Source: Gemmatimonadota bacterium
Lineage (GTDB): Bacteria > Gemmatimonadota > Gemmatimonadetes > Gemmatimonadales > Gemmatimonadaceae
Direction: 5' to 3'
DNA: 64,000 nucleotides
Assembly (NCBI GenBank): GCA_020161135.1
Contig: JAIUOB010000007.1
Location: 31,432 to 95,431 of the forward strand
In this document: one piece after another, positions 25,155 to 34,344 of the stretch
Position numbering within the stretch: the stretch's first letter is position 1
Layout: each line of letters opens with the position of its first letter
Notes under the pieces: model-generated
Database searches by the model: none
What the model saw: the letters and a program-made list of their open reading frames with translations, nothing else
What the model was told of the DNA's origin: nothing
Position numbers and translations under genes: made by a program

Positions 25155-27686
25155 ATGCCAGCGCGCCGCCTTCGCACCCGGTCGTCGTTCGCCCCCGAAG
25201 TCTTCAAGTTCGGCGGCGCGTCGCTGGCCGACGCGTCGCATGTGCGTCACGCCATCGACCTCATTCGCGCACCACGACCGGCGCGGGTGGTCACGGTGGT
25301 ATCGGCACTGGCGGGCGTCACCGACGCGCTGCTGGAGGTGGCGGCCAAGGCCGTGGCGGGGAACACCCGCGCCGCCGAGGCCGCGCTCGACAAGCTGGCC
25401 GAGCGTCATCAGGCGGTCGGTCGTGGGGTGCTGGACCGTGCGGCGGCCCGCAAGGCGCTCGCGACTGAGCTCGATGCGGCCTTCGACGAGTTGCGCGCCC
25501 TCGCCCACGGTGTGGCCACGCTGCGCGAGCTCACGCCGCGTACACGCGACTTCCTGGTGGCGCGTGGCGAGCAGCTCTCCGCGCGCATCGTGGTGGCGGG
25601 GCTCCGTGATCGCGGCAGTGCGGCGCAGTACGTCGAGGCCGCGGAGCTCATTCACACCGATGGTGTCCACGGCGGCGCGTTTCCCGACCTGCCCGCGACC
25701 GACGCGGCGGTGCGGCGCACACTGCGGCCGCTGCTGCGTCGCCGCACGTTTGCGGTGGTGCCCGGGTTCACGGGGCGTGGTGTGGATGGCGCGGTGGTGA
25801 CGCTCGGCCGCGGCGGCAGCGATCTCACGGCCACGGTGCTGGGACGCGCGCTGCGCGCCGCGCGCATCACGCTGTGGAAGGACGTGCCGGGCCTCATGAC
25901 CACCGATCCGCGCCTGGTGCCGAGCGCGCGCATCGTGCCGCAGCTCAACGTGCGCGAGGCGGCCGAGCTGGCGTACTACGGCGCCAAGGTGCTGCATCCG
26001 CGCGCGCTCATTCCGCTGGCACGGCTGCGCGTACCGTTGTTCGTGCGTCCGTTCGCCGAGCCGGACGCGCCGGGCACCGAGGTGTCGCATCGCCAGACGC
26101 TCAAGCGCTATCCGGTGAAGGCGCTGAGCGTGGTGCGTGGGCAGGCGCTCGTCACGGTCACGGGCAATGGCATGCTGGGCGTGCCCGGCATCGCCGCGCG
26201 CACGTTTGCCGCGCTCCAGCAGGCGGGCATCTCCGTCACGCTCATCACGCAGGCGTCGTCCGAGCACTCCATCAGCCTGTGCATCCCGCACGAGCGCGGG
26301 GCCGACGCGCGCCGTGCGCTGGAGACCGCGTTCGGTGCAGAGATCGCGCGACGCGAGCTGGAAGGGGTGGCCGTGCAGGGGCACATGGCGACGTTGGCCG
26401 TCGTCGGGCTCGGCATGGCCGGCACACCGGGCATTGCGGCGCGCATGTTCACCGCGCTCTCGCAGGGCGGCGTGAACATCGTGGCCATCGCGCAGGGGTC
26501 GTCGGAGCTCAACATCTCGGTCGTCATTGCGGAGGCGCACGCCGAGCGCGCTGCACGGGCGGTGCACGACACCTTCCAGCTCGACCGGATCGGCGGCGGC
26601 GGCATGCACGACGGCGAGCGGCTCGACGTGGTCGTGCTGGGCGTCGGGACCATCGGACGGGAACTGCTGCGCATGCTGCCGCGAGTCACCGGGCGTCGAC
26701 GCCCCACCGTGGTCGGGCTGATCGATCGCAGCGGCTACCTGTTCGCACCCGACGGCCTGTCTGCGCGCACGATCGCGCAGGCGGTGCAGCGGAAGGCCGA
26801 TGGCGGCACCCTCGCGTCGCTGCCGGGTGCGCATCGCGGCACGGCGGAGCAGGCGGTGGGGTTCATCGCGCGCCACGCGCTCACGAGCCCGGTGCTGGTC
26901 GATGTCACTGCCGATGAGACGCTCCCGGCCATCAAGCGTGCGGTGCAGGCCGGCATGCACATCGTGATGGCCAACAAGCGACCGCTCACGGCGTCGCGCG
27001 TCGAGGTGGAGGCGCTGCGCGCGTCGGCCGATGCGGCGGGCGTGCGGTTGCTGCACGAGACGACCGTGGGGGCCGGCCTGCCGGTGATGGACAGCTACGC
27101 GAAGCTGGTCGAGACCGGCGATCGCGTGCTGCGTATCGAAGGGAGCACGAGCGGTACGCTGGGATTCCTGCTCACCGAGATCGGACGCGGGCAACCCTTC
27201 AGCGTGGCGTTGCGCGAGGCCATGCGACTCGGCTACACCGAGCCCGATCCGCGCGACGACCTGTCCGGCATGGACGTGGCTCGGAAGGCGCTCATTCTGG
27301 CACGCATGCTGGGCTTCCAGGGCGAGCTCTCCGACGTGCGTGTGGCCTCACTCGTGCCCGAAGCGTATCGCGCGTTGCCCACCGCCCGGTTTCTCGCGAC
27401 GCTCGCCGAGCAGGATGCGGCCTGGGCCGCGCGGCAGGCCGCAGCCGCCAAGCAGGGGCGTGTGCTGCGCTATGTGCTGCGCGCGACACGGACGGCGGTG
27501 CGCGTGGGGCTGCAGGCGGTGCCCACCTCGCACCCGCTGGCAAGCCTGCGCGGCACGGACAATCAGGTGGTGTTCACCACCACGCGCTATCGCGAACATC
27601 CGCTCGTGATCACCGGGCCTGGCGCAGGTCCCGTGGTCACCGCCGCCGGCGTGCTCAACGACATCCTCCAACTCGCGCCGCGCTGA
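25155..27686 (+). CDS. thrA: Bifunctional aspartate kinase / homoserine dehydrogenase
   Basis: 843 aa, as for E. coli ThrA (about 820). Phosphorylates aspartate and reduces aspartate semialdehyde to homoserine. Residues about 12-290 are the kinase (VFKFGGASLADASHV; LTPRTRDFLVARGEQLS; GRGGSDLTATVLGRAL). Two ACT regulatory domains follow (about 325-470; VTVTGNGMLGVPGIAARTF and LAVVGLGMAGTPGIAARMF), and the NAD(P)-binding GVGTIGRELLRML near residue 490 opens the homoserine dehydrogenase, with catalytic-region blocks MANKRPLT and TVGAGLPVMDS. The ACT domains predict threonine feedback. ATG 25155 is favoured; a GTG at 25128 is possible. thrC follows after 13 bases; no thrB is present. Confidence 0.96.
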   Translation: MPARRLRTRSSFAPEVFKFGGASLADASHVRHAIDLIRAPRPARVVTVVSALAGVTDALLEVAAKAVAGNTRAAEAALDKLAERHQAVGRGVLDRAAARKALATELDAAFDELRALAHGVATLRELTPRTRDFLVARGEQLSARIVVAGLRDRGSAAQYVEAAELIHTDGVHGGAFPDLPATDAAVRRTLRPLLRRRTFAVVPGFTGRGVDGAVVTLGRGGSDLTATVLGRALRAARITLWKDVPGLMTTDPRLVPSARIVPQLNVREAAELAYYGAKVLHPRALIPLARLRVPLFVRPFAEPDAPGTEVSHRQTLKRYPVKALSVVRGQALVTVTGNGMLGVPGIAARTFAALQQAGISVTLITQASSEHSISLCIPHERGADARRALETAFGAEIARRELEGVAVQGHMATLAVVGLGMAGTPGIAARMFTALSQGGVNIVAIAQGSSELNISVVIAEAHAERAARAVHDTFQLDRIGGGGMHDGERLDVVVLGVGTIGRELLRMLPRVTGRRRPTVVGLIDRSGYLFAPDGLSARTIAQAVQRKADGGTLASLPGAHRGTAEQAVGFIARHALTSPVLVDVTADETLPAIKRAVQAGMHIVMANKRPLTASRVEVEALRASADAAGVRLLHETTVGAGLPVMDSYAKLVETGDRVLRIEGSTSGTLGFLLTEIGRGQPFSVALREAMRLGYTEPDPRDDLSGMDVARKALILARMLGFQGELSDVRVASLVPEAYRALPTARFLATLAEQDAAWAARQAAAAKQGRVLRYVLRATRTAVRVGLQAVPTSHPLASLRGTDNQVVFTTTRYREHPLVITGPGAGPVVTAAGVLNDILQLAPR

Positions 27687-27699
27687 GGCGCGCTCCGTC

Positions 27700-29064
27700 A
27701 TGACCGTGTTTCTCTCCCCCGGCGAGGCGCCCGGTGCCTCGAGTGTGCAGCGATGCGACGCCTGCGCGCACACGCTGCCCGCCCTCGATCCGGCGCCGGC
27801 CTGCCCGCAGTGCGGCGGCCTGCTCGCCATCGTGCATCATGCGCCGCGTCATGCCGACGGGTCAGCGTGCGATGCGGCGGCGGTGCGGGCGCTGGTGGCG
27901 CCGCAGGGCGTGACCGGCGCGCGCGGCCACGCGAGCGGGGTGTGGCGGTTCGCGCCACTCGTGATGCCCGACGCGGGGACGGCCATTACGAGTCATCCGG
28001 AAGGGAACACGCCGCTCCTGCTGCGCGATGCGGTGTCGGCGTACGCCGGGTGCGACGGACTGCTGCTCAAGCACGAGGGGTACAACCCGACCGGCTCGTT
28101 CAAGGATCGCGGCATGACCGTGGGCGCCACCCAGGCGGTGCGCACCGGTGCGCGCGCCGTCGCGTGCGCGAGCACGGGCAACACGTCGGCCTCGCTGGCG
28201 GCGTACGCGGCACAGGCGGGCATTCCGGGGCTGGTGTTCGTGCCGGCCGGCAAGGTCGCGCTCGGGAAGATGGCGCAGACCCTCGCGTACGGCGCCACCA
28301 CGCTGTTGGTGCACGGCGATTTCGACGCCTGCCTGCGGCTCGTGCAGGAGGCCAGCCGGGAGCTGGGCATCTACCTGCTCAACTCGATCAATCCGTGGCG
28401 GGTGGAAGGACAGAAGACGATCGTCTTCGAGCTGCTGCAGCAGCTCGACTGGACTCCGCCCGACTTTCTCGTGCTGCCCGCGGGCAACCTCGGCAACACG
28501 GCGGCGTTCGGCAAGGCGCTGCGTGAAGCTCACGCGCTCGGGCTCATCGCGCGGCTGCCTCGTCTCGTGAGTGTGCAGGCGGCCGGGGCGGCACCGTTCG
28601 CGGCGGCGTTCCGCGACGGCTTCGCGGAACGGCTGCGAGTGCAGGCGGAGACCGTCGCGACGGCCATTCGCATCGGCGATCCGGCCAGCTGGGACCGCGC
28701 CGTGCGGGCCATTCGCGAGACCGACGGCATCGTGACCAGCGTGACCGACGACGAGATCATCGACGCCAAGATGACCATCGACGCTGCGGGCGTGGGGTGC
28801 GAGGCGGCGAGCGCCGCCAGCGTAGCCGGGGTGCGGCAGCTCGTGCAGCGTGGCATCATCCGCCCGGAGCATCGCGTGGTGGCGGTGCTCACCGGTCACG
28901 TACTCAAGGATCCCGGCATGCTCGTGGAGTTGCATCAAGGCAGTGGAGAGCGCGGTGGACACGCGCGCGCGAACCGTCCCGTCGAGATCGACGCCAGTGT
29001 GTCGTCGGTGGCGCGCGTGCTGGCGGAGCGGGCGGCGCTGGTGGCACGCGCGGAGGGCGCATGA
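27700..29064 (+). CDS. thrC: Threonine synthase
   Basis: 454 aa PLP enzyme converting O-phosphohomoserine to threonine. An N-terminal zinc ribbon with CxxC pairs at residues 19/22 and 35/38 is the form seen in the archaeal/actinobacterial-type enzyme. The PLP lysine is K135 in NPTGSFKDRG; the phosphate-binding loop is ASTGNTSASLAAY and a later Gly-rich strand is LPAGNLGNTAAFG. Immediately downstream of thrA, so both late steps sit in one operon; the kinase ThrB must be encoded elsewhere. Its TGA overlaps the ATG of the SDR that follows. Confidence 0.95.
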   Translation: MTVFLSPGEAPGASSVQRCDACAHTLPALDPAPACPQCGGLLAIVHHAPRHADGSACDAAAVRALVAPQGVTGARGHASGVWRFAPLVMPDAGTAITSHPEGNTPLLLRDAVSAYAGCDGLLLKHEGYNPTGSFKDRGMTVGATQAVRTGARAVACASTGNTSASLAAYAAQAGIPGLVFVPAGKVALGKMAQTLAYGATTLLVHGDFDACLRLVQEASRELGIYLLNSINPWRVEGQKTIVFELLQQLDWTPPDFLVLPAGNLGNTAAFGKALREAHALGLIARLPRLVSVQAAGAAPFAAAFRDGFAERLRVQAETVATAIRIGDPASWDRAVRAIRETDGIVTSVTDDEIIDAKMTIDAAGVGCEAASAASVAGVRQLVQRGIIRPEHRVVAVLTGHVLKDPGMLVELHQGSGERGGHARANRPVEIDASVSSVARVLAERAALVARAEGA

Positions 29065-29798
29065 ACGCCCTGTCGCCGCGCCGCGTCCTCGTCACCGGCG
29101 CCGGCCGCCCGCTGGGTGTGGAGTTGGTGCGGCAGGCGTTGCTGCGCGGCGATCGCGTCATCGCCGCCGCGCGCAACCCCGCGCGGGTACCGGTGCTGGC
29201 CGACCTGCGAGCGGAGTTCGGCGGGCTCGAGCTGCTCGCGCTCGACCCGGCCGATGCCGCGAGTGTGGCCGACGCCGTGCCGGTGCTCGAGACGCTCACC
29301 GATTCGCTCGACCTGCTGGTGGTGGCGCCGGCCGAGGCGGGAGCGCACGACCGCGCGAGTGATGCGGAGCGCGACGCGCACTTCGACACGCTCACCGGAA
29401 CCGGGCTCACGGAGCACTATCGGCGCCATGCGGTGGCTCCGCTGCTGCTCGTGCGCACGCTGCTGCCGTGGCTCGCGAAGGGCGAGGGCGCGCGCGTGCT
29501 GCTCGTGTCGTCGTGGCTCGGCTCGCTGGCCGGAAAAACGCAGGGCGGCGACTACGCGACGTGCGCGAGCGCGGCGGCGCTGCACATGCTGGGGCGCGCG
29601 CTGGCGCACGACCTCGCGGAGGAGCGCATCACGGTGCTGCTGGGCAATCCCGGCAACTACGCGACGTCACCCGAGGGGCCGCAGTTCCGCATCCCCATCG
29701 ACGAGGCGGCGGCGGGGCTCCTCATGCAGATGGAGCGCCTGCCGCGCGAGCGGACAGGCGCGTTCCTCGACTGGACGGGAAGCGAACGGGGCTGGTGA
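29061..29798 (+). CDS. Short-chain dehydrogenase/reductase family protein with altered active site
   Basis: 245 aa Rossmann-fold protein. The dinucleotide loop VTGAGRPLGVELV follows the start. The catalytic Ser region (LLVSSWLGSLAG) is present and the active-site Tyr can be placed in GGDYATCASAAALHML, but the Lys four residues later in the YxxxK motif is Ala. That substitution would normally cripple oxidoreductase activity, so the protein may bind NAD(P) for sensing or use another residue. ATG 29061 overlaps the thrC stop by four bases, indicating coupling; a link with threonine synthesis is not otherwise apparent. Confidence 0.85.
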   Translation: MNALSPRRVLVTGAGRPLGVELVRQALLRGDRVIAAARNPARVPVLADLRAEFGGLELLALDPADAASVADAVPVLETLTDSLDLLVVAPAEAGAHDRASDAERDAHFDTLTGTGLTEHYRRHAVAPLLLVRTLLPWLAKGEGARVLLVSSWLGSLAGKTQGGDYATCASAAALHMLGRALAHDLAEERITVLLGNPGNYATSPEGPQFRIPIDEAAAGLLMQMERLPRERTGAFLDWTGSERGW

Positions 29799-29800
29799 CG

Positions 29801-31264
29801 ATGGTCGCGGCAGGGGGGCCACGCGGTGCTCGCGCGCCGATGCGCCGCGTCGGGCCGACGCTCACCGCCGCGTGCGTCCTCATCGTCGCCTGCGGTCGAA
29901 ACCCCGCACCCGCGCCAGACCCCACACCAGCGACCGGCGCGCCGGTCGTGGGCGCCGCGCCACCCGGTGCCGCCGTCGATTCGTCGCGCGTGGCGGCGGT
30001 GCCAGGCATGGCCGTCATCCCCGTGCGCGTCACGTACGTGCTGGCCGCGCTGCGCCCCGCACTCGACTCGCTGTTCCCTGAGCGCGATTCGCTCACCGCG
30101 GCGCGATGCGCCAACGCGGGCGGACTGGTGTGCCACCAGTACGTCTATCGACGTGACCCGCTGCAGTTGCGCGCGACGGGGGCCCAGCTCGACATCACCA
30201 CGCAGCTTGCCTACCGCGCACGGCTCGGTGTCGTGGGGGGCGCGAAGGTCGCGAGCTGTGGCTACGCGCCGGAGACCATGCGGCGCGCCGATGTCGCCAT
30301 GACGACCACGCTGTACTGGCGGCGCGATTGGCGCATTGGTGCACGCGGCACGCGCTTCACGGCCGCCCTGCGCGACCCATGCCGCGTGACGGCCCTGGGC
30401 GTGAACGCGACGAACACGCTGCAGGGCGTGCTCGACAAGCAGATGACGCTGTTCGCCGCGCAGGCCGACAGCGCGATTCCGGCGGTCGGGGAGTTCCGCA
30501 CGCTGGCCGACTCGTTGTGGCGGAGCTTCCTCGAACCGACGCCTCTCGACACCACCGGTACGCTGTGGCTGCTCGTCGAGCCCGAGGCGGTGCGCGCCAC
30601 CCCATTCACGGGAACCGGCACGGGGATCGTCACGACGCTCGTGCTGTACGCACGGCCGCGCGTCGTGGCCGGCGCGAAACCCGCGTCGGTGAAGCGTCCG
30701 CTGCCCATGCTGTCGCTGGCCTCGGCGCCCTCCGAGTTCACGGTGCCGGTGACGGTGGAGTTGCCGTTCGACGAACTCGCGCGCCGCGCCACCGCGACGC
30801 TTGCCGAGGAAACCGCGCGACAGAGCGTGCACGTGGATTCGGTGCAGTTGCGCGGGGCAGGGGACAGCGTGTTCGTCGAGCTGGCGGTGAGTGGGGCCCT
30901 CAAGGGGCGACTCGCACTCACCTCGCGGCTGCGGTGGGATGCGGCGACGCGCGAGCTGCGGCTGGATGACCTGCAGTGGACGCTCCAGAGCCGTGGCGCG
31001 CTGTCGCGCGTGACGAGCACACTCGCGGCGCCGCTGGTGGGCCGTGCCATCCGCAAGGCCACGAATGGCGGCCGCGTGCCGCTGGGCGCGCAGCTCGACT
31101 CGACGCGCGCCGAACTGATGCTCAAGCTCAACGGCACGCTCGCACCGGGCGTGGTGATGGGCTCGAGTGTGCGCCCGGTGCAGATCGTGCAAGTCACGTC
31201 GAGCGCGACGGCGTTCGTGGTGCGCGCGCTCCTCACCGGGCAGAGCGGCGTGTGGATCCAGTGA
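29801..31264 (+). CDS. DUF4403 family lipoprotein
   Basis: 487 aa. A signal sequence ending in the lipobox LIVAC (residue about 31 from ATG 29801; an ATG at 29840 is equally possible) anchors it to a membrane. The body matches the DUF4403 layout: paired alpha/beta lipid-binding-like (BPI/TULIP-resembling) repeats with LDSLFPERDSL near the start and the repeated opener VPVTVELPFDELARR in the second half. Function of DUF4403 is unknown; a lipid-binding envelope role is suggested for the fold. It begins two bases after the SDR stop, so it is in the thr operon by position. A convergent peptidase follows. Confidence 0.78.
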   Translation: MVAAGGPRGARAPMRRVGPTLTAACVLIVACGRNPAPAPDPTPATGAPVVGAAPPGAAVDSSRVAAVPGMAVIPVRVTYVLAALRPALDSLFPERDSLTAARCANAGGLVCHQYVYRRDPLQLRATGAQLDITTQLAYRARLGVVGGAKVASCGYAPETMRRADVAMTTTLYWRRDWRIGARGTRFTAALRDPCRVTALGVNATNTLQGVLDKQMTLFAAQADSAIPAVGEFRTLADSLWRSFLEPTPLDTTGTLWLLVEPEAVRATPFTGTGTGIVTTLVLYARPRVVAGAKPASVKRPLPMLSLASAPSEFTVPVTVELPFDELARRATATLAEETARQSVHVDSVQLRGAGDSVFVELAVSGALKGRLALTSRLRWDAATRELRLDDLQWTLQSRGALSRVTSTLAAPLVGRAIRKATNGGRVPLGAQLDSTRAELMLKLNGTLAPGVVMGSSVRPVQIVQVTSSATAFVVRALLTGQSGVWIQ

Positions 31265-31300
31265 CCGTGTCCCCACGCCGCACCGCGCGTCATGGGTGCG

Positions 31301-32818
31301 TCAGGGCGTGATCGCGCGCCGCCGCTTCATGAGCGCCTCGATCTCGTCGATCTCCCGGGGCACCAGCGAGATGCGCTCGAGCCCCTTGTCGGTGATCACG
31401 TAGTCGTCCTCGATGCGCACGCCGGTGTTCTGGTACTTGAGCACATTCGCCTTCACGGCGGCGATGAACGCCCGGTTCCTCGGCGTGTCGGGGAGCACGT
31501 CGAGCGCGCGCGTGCTGATGTAGATGCCCGGCTCGATGGTGAAGGCGTCGCCCACCTGGAACGTCGCGTCGGGGCCGGTGCCCTGCAGCGGGTCGTGCAC
31601 CGCGAGGCCGATGCCGTGCGTGATGCCGTGAATCATCCACAGATTGGCCTGCCGGCACTGCATGGGCTGCGCGGCGCAGTCCACCCGCCAGGGCGGATCG
31701 AAGGTGGCCGTGTCGCTCATGATGAGGCCCAGCGCGGTGAGGCCACGCGTGCGCACCGCCACGCTGGAGTCGGCAGCGGCGCGCACCCGCATGCCGGGCT
31801 TGGACATCGCTTCGGCACGCTTCTGTGCGTCGAGCACGAGTGCATAGATCTGCTTCTGCGCGGCGGTGAACGTGCCGCTCACCGGAATCGTGCGGGTGAT
31901 GTCGGCCGCGTAGCCGCGATACTCCCCAGCCGCATCCATCACCACCAGGTCGCCGGGCTTGACCGGGTCGCTGTCGCGCATGTAGTGCAGCGTGGTGCCA
32001 TTCTGCCCCGCGCCCACGATGCTGCCATAGGCGGGTCGCTCGCTGCCGCGCCGGGTGAACTCGTACTCGAGCGCCGCGCGCAGTTCGTACTCGTGCAGCG
32101 GGTTCGCGGTGAGCATCGCCGCGCGGTGCCCTTCCGAGCTGATCTCGGCCGCCTTCCGGATGAGCGCCAGCTCGCGTTCGCTCTTGCGCGCGCGCGCGGC
32201 GAGCACGTGAGGCATCGCGTTCCTGATCGCGACCTGCGGAAAGCGCCGCGCGATGGTCTTCACCGCCTCCTGCCCGCGCGTGAGCGTGTCGTTGCGCGCG
32301 AAGTCCATCGTCTCCACATCGGGGATGTGGTGCACGGTGAGCCCGAGTGCGGCGAGCGAATCGATAACCCCGGCCAGGGCCGCGTACGGACGCCCGGGGA
32401 GGCCGAACGTCGCGAGCGCGCTGGCCGAGTCGGCGCGGAAACCGTCGTAGAAGGCCGTGCGTGCGTCGATGGGTGAGAGGAAGAGTGTCGTCGACACGGG
32501 GCGCTTGTCGCGGACGACCATCACGAACGCAGCGTCGGGTTCGTTGCACTCGGTGAGGTAGCGGAACGCGGCGAGCTGGAAGAAGCCCGAGAAGCCGACG
32601 GTCGCGCGTGCGCCGAACGCCAGGACGACGCCATCACCCACACGCTCGGCCACCGCGGCGCGGCGGGCGGCCATCTCGGCGGCGGGGAACGTGGGTGCCG
32701 GCTGGGCTGCGAGTGGGGCGACGCCGACGGCGAGCAGCGCGGGGGTGGCAAGCGCCAGTGCGGCACGCGTTACGGTGGCGGCGCGCGCTCGGCGTGCAGG
32801 GCGGGGACAGGCGGACAT
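31301..32818 (-). CDS. Secreted Xaa-Pro aminopeptidase (M24B)
   Basis: 505 aa. Sec signal (about residues 15-38, ending PLAAQPA). The pita-bread metallopeptidase domain carries the metal ligands: Asp pair in VVMDAAGEYRGYAADITRT, His in HGITHGIGLAVHD, and Glu in FTIEPGIYI and VRIEDDYVIT. It removes an N-terminal residue preceding proline with two divalent metals. Being exported, it would finish peptides made by the S9 and M28 enzymes encoded nearby (32943 and 34345), all probably periplasmic. Divergent from the M28 gene across a 124-base gap. Confidence 0.93.
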   Translation of the reverse strand: MSACPRPARRARAATVTRAALALATPALLAVGVAPLAAQPAPTFPAAEMAARRAAVAERVGDGVVLAFGARATVGFSGFFQLAAFRYLTECNEPDAAFVMVVRDKRPVSTTLFLSPIDARTAFYDGFRADSASALATFGLPGRPYAALAGVIDSLAALGLTVHHIPDVETMDFARNDTLTRGQEAVKTIARRFPQVAIRNAMPHVLAARARKSERELALIRKAAEISSEGHRAAMLTANPLHEYELRAALEYEFTRRGSERPAYGSIVGAGQNGTTLHYMRDSDPVKPGDLVVMDAAGEYRGYAADITRTIPVSGTFTAAQKQIYALVLDAQKRAEAMSKPGMRVRAAADSSVAVRTRGLTALGLIMSDTATFDPPWRVDCAAQPMQCRQANLWMIHGITHGIGLAVHDPLQGTGPDATFQVGDAFTIEPGIYISTRALDVLPDTPRNRAFIAAVKANVLKYQNTGVRIEDDYVITDKGLERISLVPREIDEIEALMKRRRAITP

Positions 32819-32942
32819 GGTGGTCGACCGGAGTGCGTGAGGAAGGGTCCGGAGACTATACCGCGGGAGACGTCTTGCCGCTGCGTTGGCGCCTCCGACA
32901 GTGACCTCACCCGCGCGTCGCCGCCGCAGCTACCTTTCCGCC

Positions 32943-33896
32943 ATGACGACTCCACTCCTCCGCACCCTCGGCGCCGCCGCGCTGCTCTCGCTCCCCACGC
33001 TTGCCGCGGCGCAGGCGCGCCCGGCCGGTGACGCCGAGACCGCGCGCCTCATGCAGCGCCTCTCCGTGCTCGCCGCCGATTCCATGGAAGGGCGTCGCGC
33101 CGGCAGCGCAGGCGCCGCCCGCGCGCGTACCTGGCTCATCGGCCAGCTCACGGCCATGGGCGCCAAGCCGGTGAGTGGCAGCAGCTTTGAGGTGCCGTTC
33201 GCGATTCGTCCGCGGCAGGGGAGCACCGACACGGTGGGCGTCAACATCGTCGCGCGTATTCCGGGGAAGAATCCGAGCGGGCCGGCGCTCGTCATCAGTG
33301 CGCACTACGACCACCTCGGCGTGCGCAACGGCGAGACGTACAACGGGGCCGATGACGATGCGTCCGGGTGCATCGCCCTGCTCACCATCGGCGAACGGCT
33401 GCTCAAGGAGCCTCCACAGCACGACGTCATCCTTGCGTTCTTCGACGCCGAGGAGATGGGGCTGCAGGGCTCGCGCGCGCTGGTGGCGTCTCCGCCGTTC
33501 GACCTCGCGCGTGTGGCGATGGACATCAGCCTCGACATGATCGCGCGGCAGGATGGCAAGGCGCTGTGGGTGGCGGGCACGTCGCACAACCCGACGCTCA
33601 AGCCCCACGCCGAGGCCGCCGCGAAGAGCGCGTCGGTGCCCATTCGCTTTGGACACGACACCAAGGATCTCAAGCCCGGCGACGACTGGACGAACTCGTC
33701 GGATCACGGCCCGTTCCACGCCAAGGGGATTCCGTTCCTGTACCTCGGCGTCGAGGATCATCCGGACTACCACAAGCCCGGCGACGACGTCGAGAAGGTC
33801 GATGCGGCGTTCTATCGCGGAACCGTGGAGTTCGCCTACGCCCTCGCGCGGCGGGTCGATGCGGCTCTGCCGGAGATCCTCAAGACCCGTCGATAG
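32943..33896 (+). CDS. Secreted M28 family zinc aminopeptidase
   Basis: 317 aa. Signal peptide MTTPLLRTLGAAALLSLPTL ending near AAAQA. The five zinc-binding elements of M28 are visible: His in ISAHYDHLGV, Asp in GADDDASG, the catalytic Glu and ligand Glu in FDAEEMGLQGS, Asp in DMIARQDG, and His in DHPDYHKPGDD. No protease-associated domain is seen, so this is the compact form. It probably acts as a periplasmic or extracellular aminopeptidase. The ATG at 32943 heads the signal peptide; the upstream frame to 32886 is not needed. Followed by a GC-rich hairpin terminator. Confidence 0.93.
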   Translation: MTTPLLRTLGAAALLSLPTLAAAQARPAGDAETARLMQRLSVLAADSMEGRRAGSAGAARARTWLIGQLTAMGAKPVSGSSFEVPFAIRPRQGSTDTVGVNIVARIPGKNPSGPALVISAHYDHLGVRNGETYNGADDDASGCIALLTIGERLLKEPPQHDVILAFFDAEEMGLQGSRALVASPPFDLARVAMDISLDMIARQDGKALWVAGTSHNPTLKPHAEAAAKSASVPIRFGHDTKDLKPGDDWTNSSDHGPFHAKGIPFLYLGVEDHPDYHKPGDDVEKVDAAFYRGTVEFAYALARRVDAALPEILKTRR

Positions 33897-33923
33897 CCAC
33901 CACCGGTTGGGGCCCACAGCAAA

Positions 33924-33953
33924 CGGCCGCACCTCCCGAGGGAGATGCGGCCG
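33924..33953. terminator. GC-rich hairpin, probably a two-way terminator
   Basis: CGGCCGCACCTCCC at 33924-33937 pairs with its complement at 33940-33953 with one mismatch, a 14-bp stem starting 27 bases after the M28 stop. Only a short T run follows on either side (TTT on the minus strand), so it is a weak intrinsic terminator by consensus. It could also end the possible minus-strand small gene at 34006-34071. Confidence 0.6.
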
Positions 33954-33965
33954 CTGGTGCTTTCC

Positions 33966-34052
33966 CTGCCGGCTCGTGCGCGAACGCCGAACCGGTTCAC
34001 CCGTACTAGTGGGCGCAGCTCAGGAGATCGCTTGCCCTGGACGAGCCGGCAG
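33966..34052. repeat. Inverted repeat that could fold an 87-base RNA
   Basis: CTGCCGGCTCGT (33966-33977) is exactly complementary to ACGAGCCGGCAG (34041-34052). Between them are smaller palindromes (GAACCGGTTC; CCC-GTACTAGT-GGG). An RNA from either strand could fold into a closed multi-branched structure. It is not a tRNA: the plus strand has a D-arm-like stretch but no T-arm. No Rfam family was recognised. It lies in the 448-base gap between the M28 and S9 peptidase genes. Confidence 0.5.
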
Positions 34053-34071
34053 TGGTACTGACGCTAGACAA
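34006..34071 (-). CDS. Possible 21-residue peptide with an extreme Shine-Dalgarno
   Basis: On the minus strand AGGAGGTGATC (34084-34074) matches the full 16S anti-Shine-Dalgarno tail. After a short spacer a TTG codon (34071) opens a 21-codon frame ending in TAG at 34006: a Ser/Ala/Thr-rich peptide with one Cys (MSSVSTTAGSSRASDLLSCA plus His). A promoter-like pair lies upstream and a hairpin terminator downstream, giving a self-contained unit of about 300 bases. The start codon is non-standard and the length trivial, so this may be a leader peptide, a small regulatory RNA or chance. Confidence 0.3.
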   Translation of the reverse strand: MSSVSTTAGSSRASDLLSCAH

Positions 34072-34216
34072 ATGATCACCTCCTCAGGATAAGGGTGGGA
34101 CATCGGGCCTTGGACTACCGATTTCCAGCGAAGAAGCCGGTCGGGACGGTGGATCGACGGGATGCCGATGCCGGGCCGGGGCTCCGTGACGCGGCCGCTC
34201 CTCCGCATCGCCGCCA

Positions 34217-34245
34217 ATGCTAGGGGTTTGTCGCGCCGAGCGCAA
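34217..34245 (-). promoter_or_regulatory. Possible promoter for the minus-strand small locus
   Basis: Read on the minus strand, TTGCGC (34245-34240) is separated by exactly 17 bases from TAGCAT (34222-34217). Matches to the sigma-70 consensus are 3/6 and 4/6, acceptable for a GC-rich genome but not diagnostic. It would drive the small frame at 34006-34071 with a leader of about 140 bases. Confidence 0.3.
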
Positions 34246-34344
34246 GCAAATTTGTGACCTCACCAGCATTGTGGCCCCTGCCCGCGTAGCTTCCCCGCAC
34301 CGCCGCATCGGCGGTCCGACTGACTCCCCCTCCGCACCCCCGCC

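Noticed and set aside
34010..34055. tRNA-like stretch resembling a D-arm and anticodon arm
   Set aside because: No T-arm, no matching acceptor stem and no anticodon loop of correct length.
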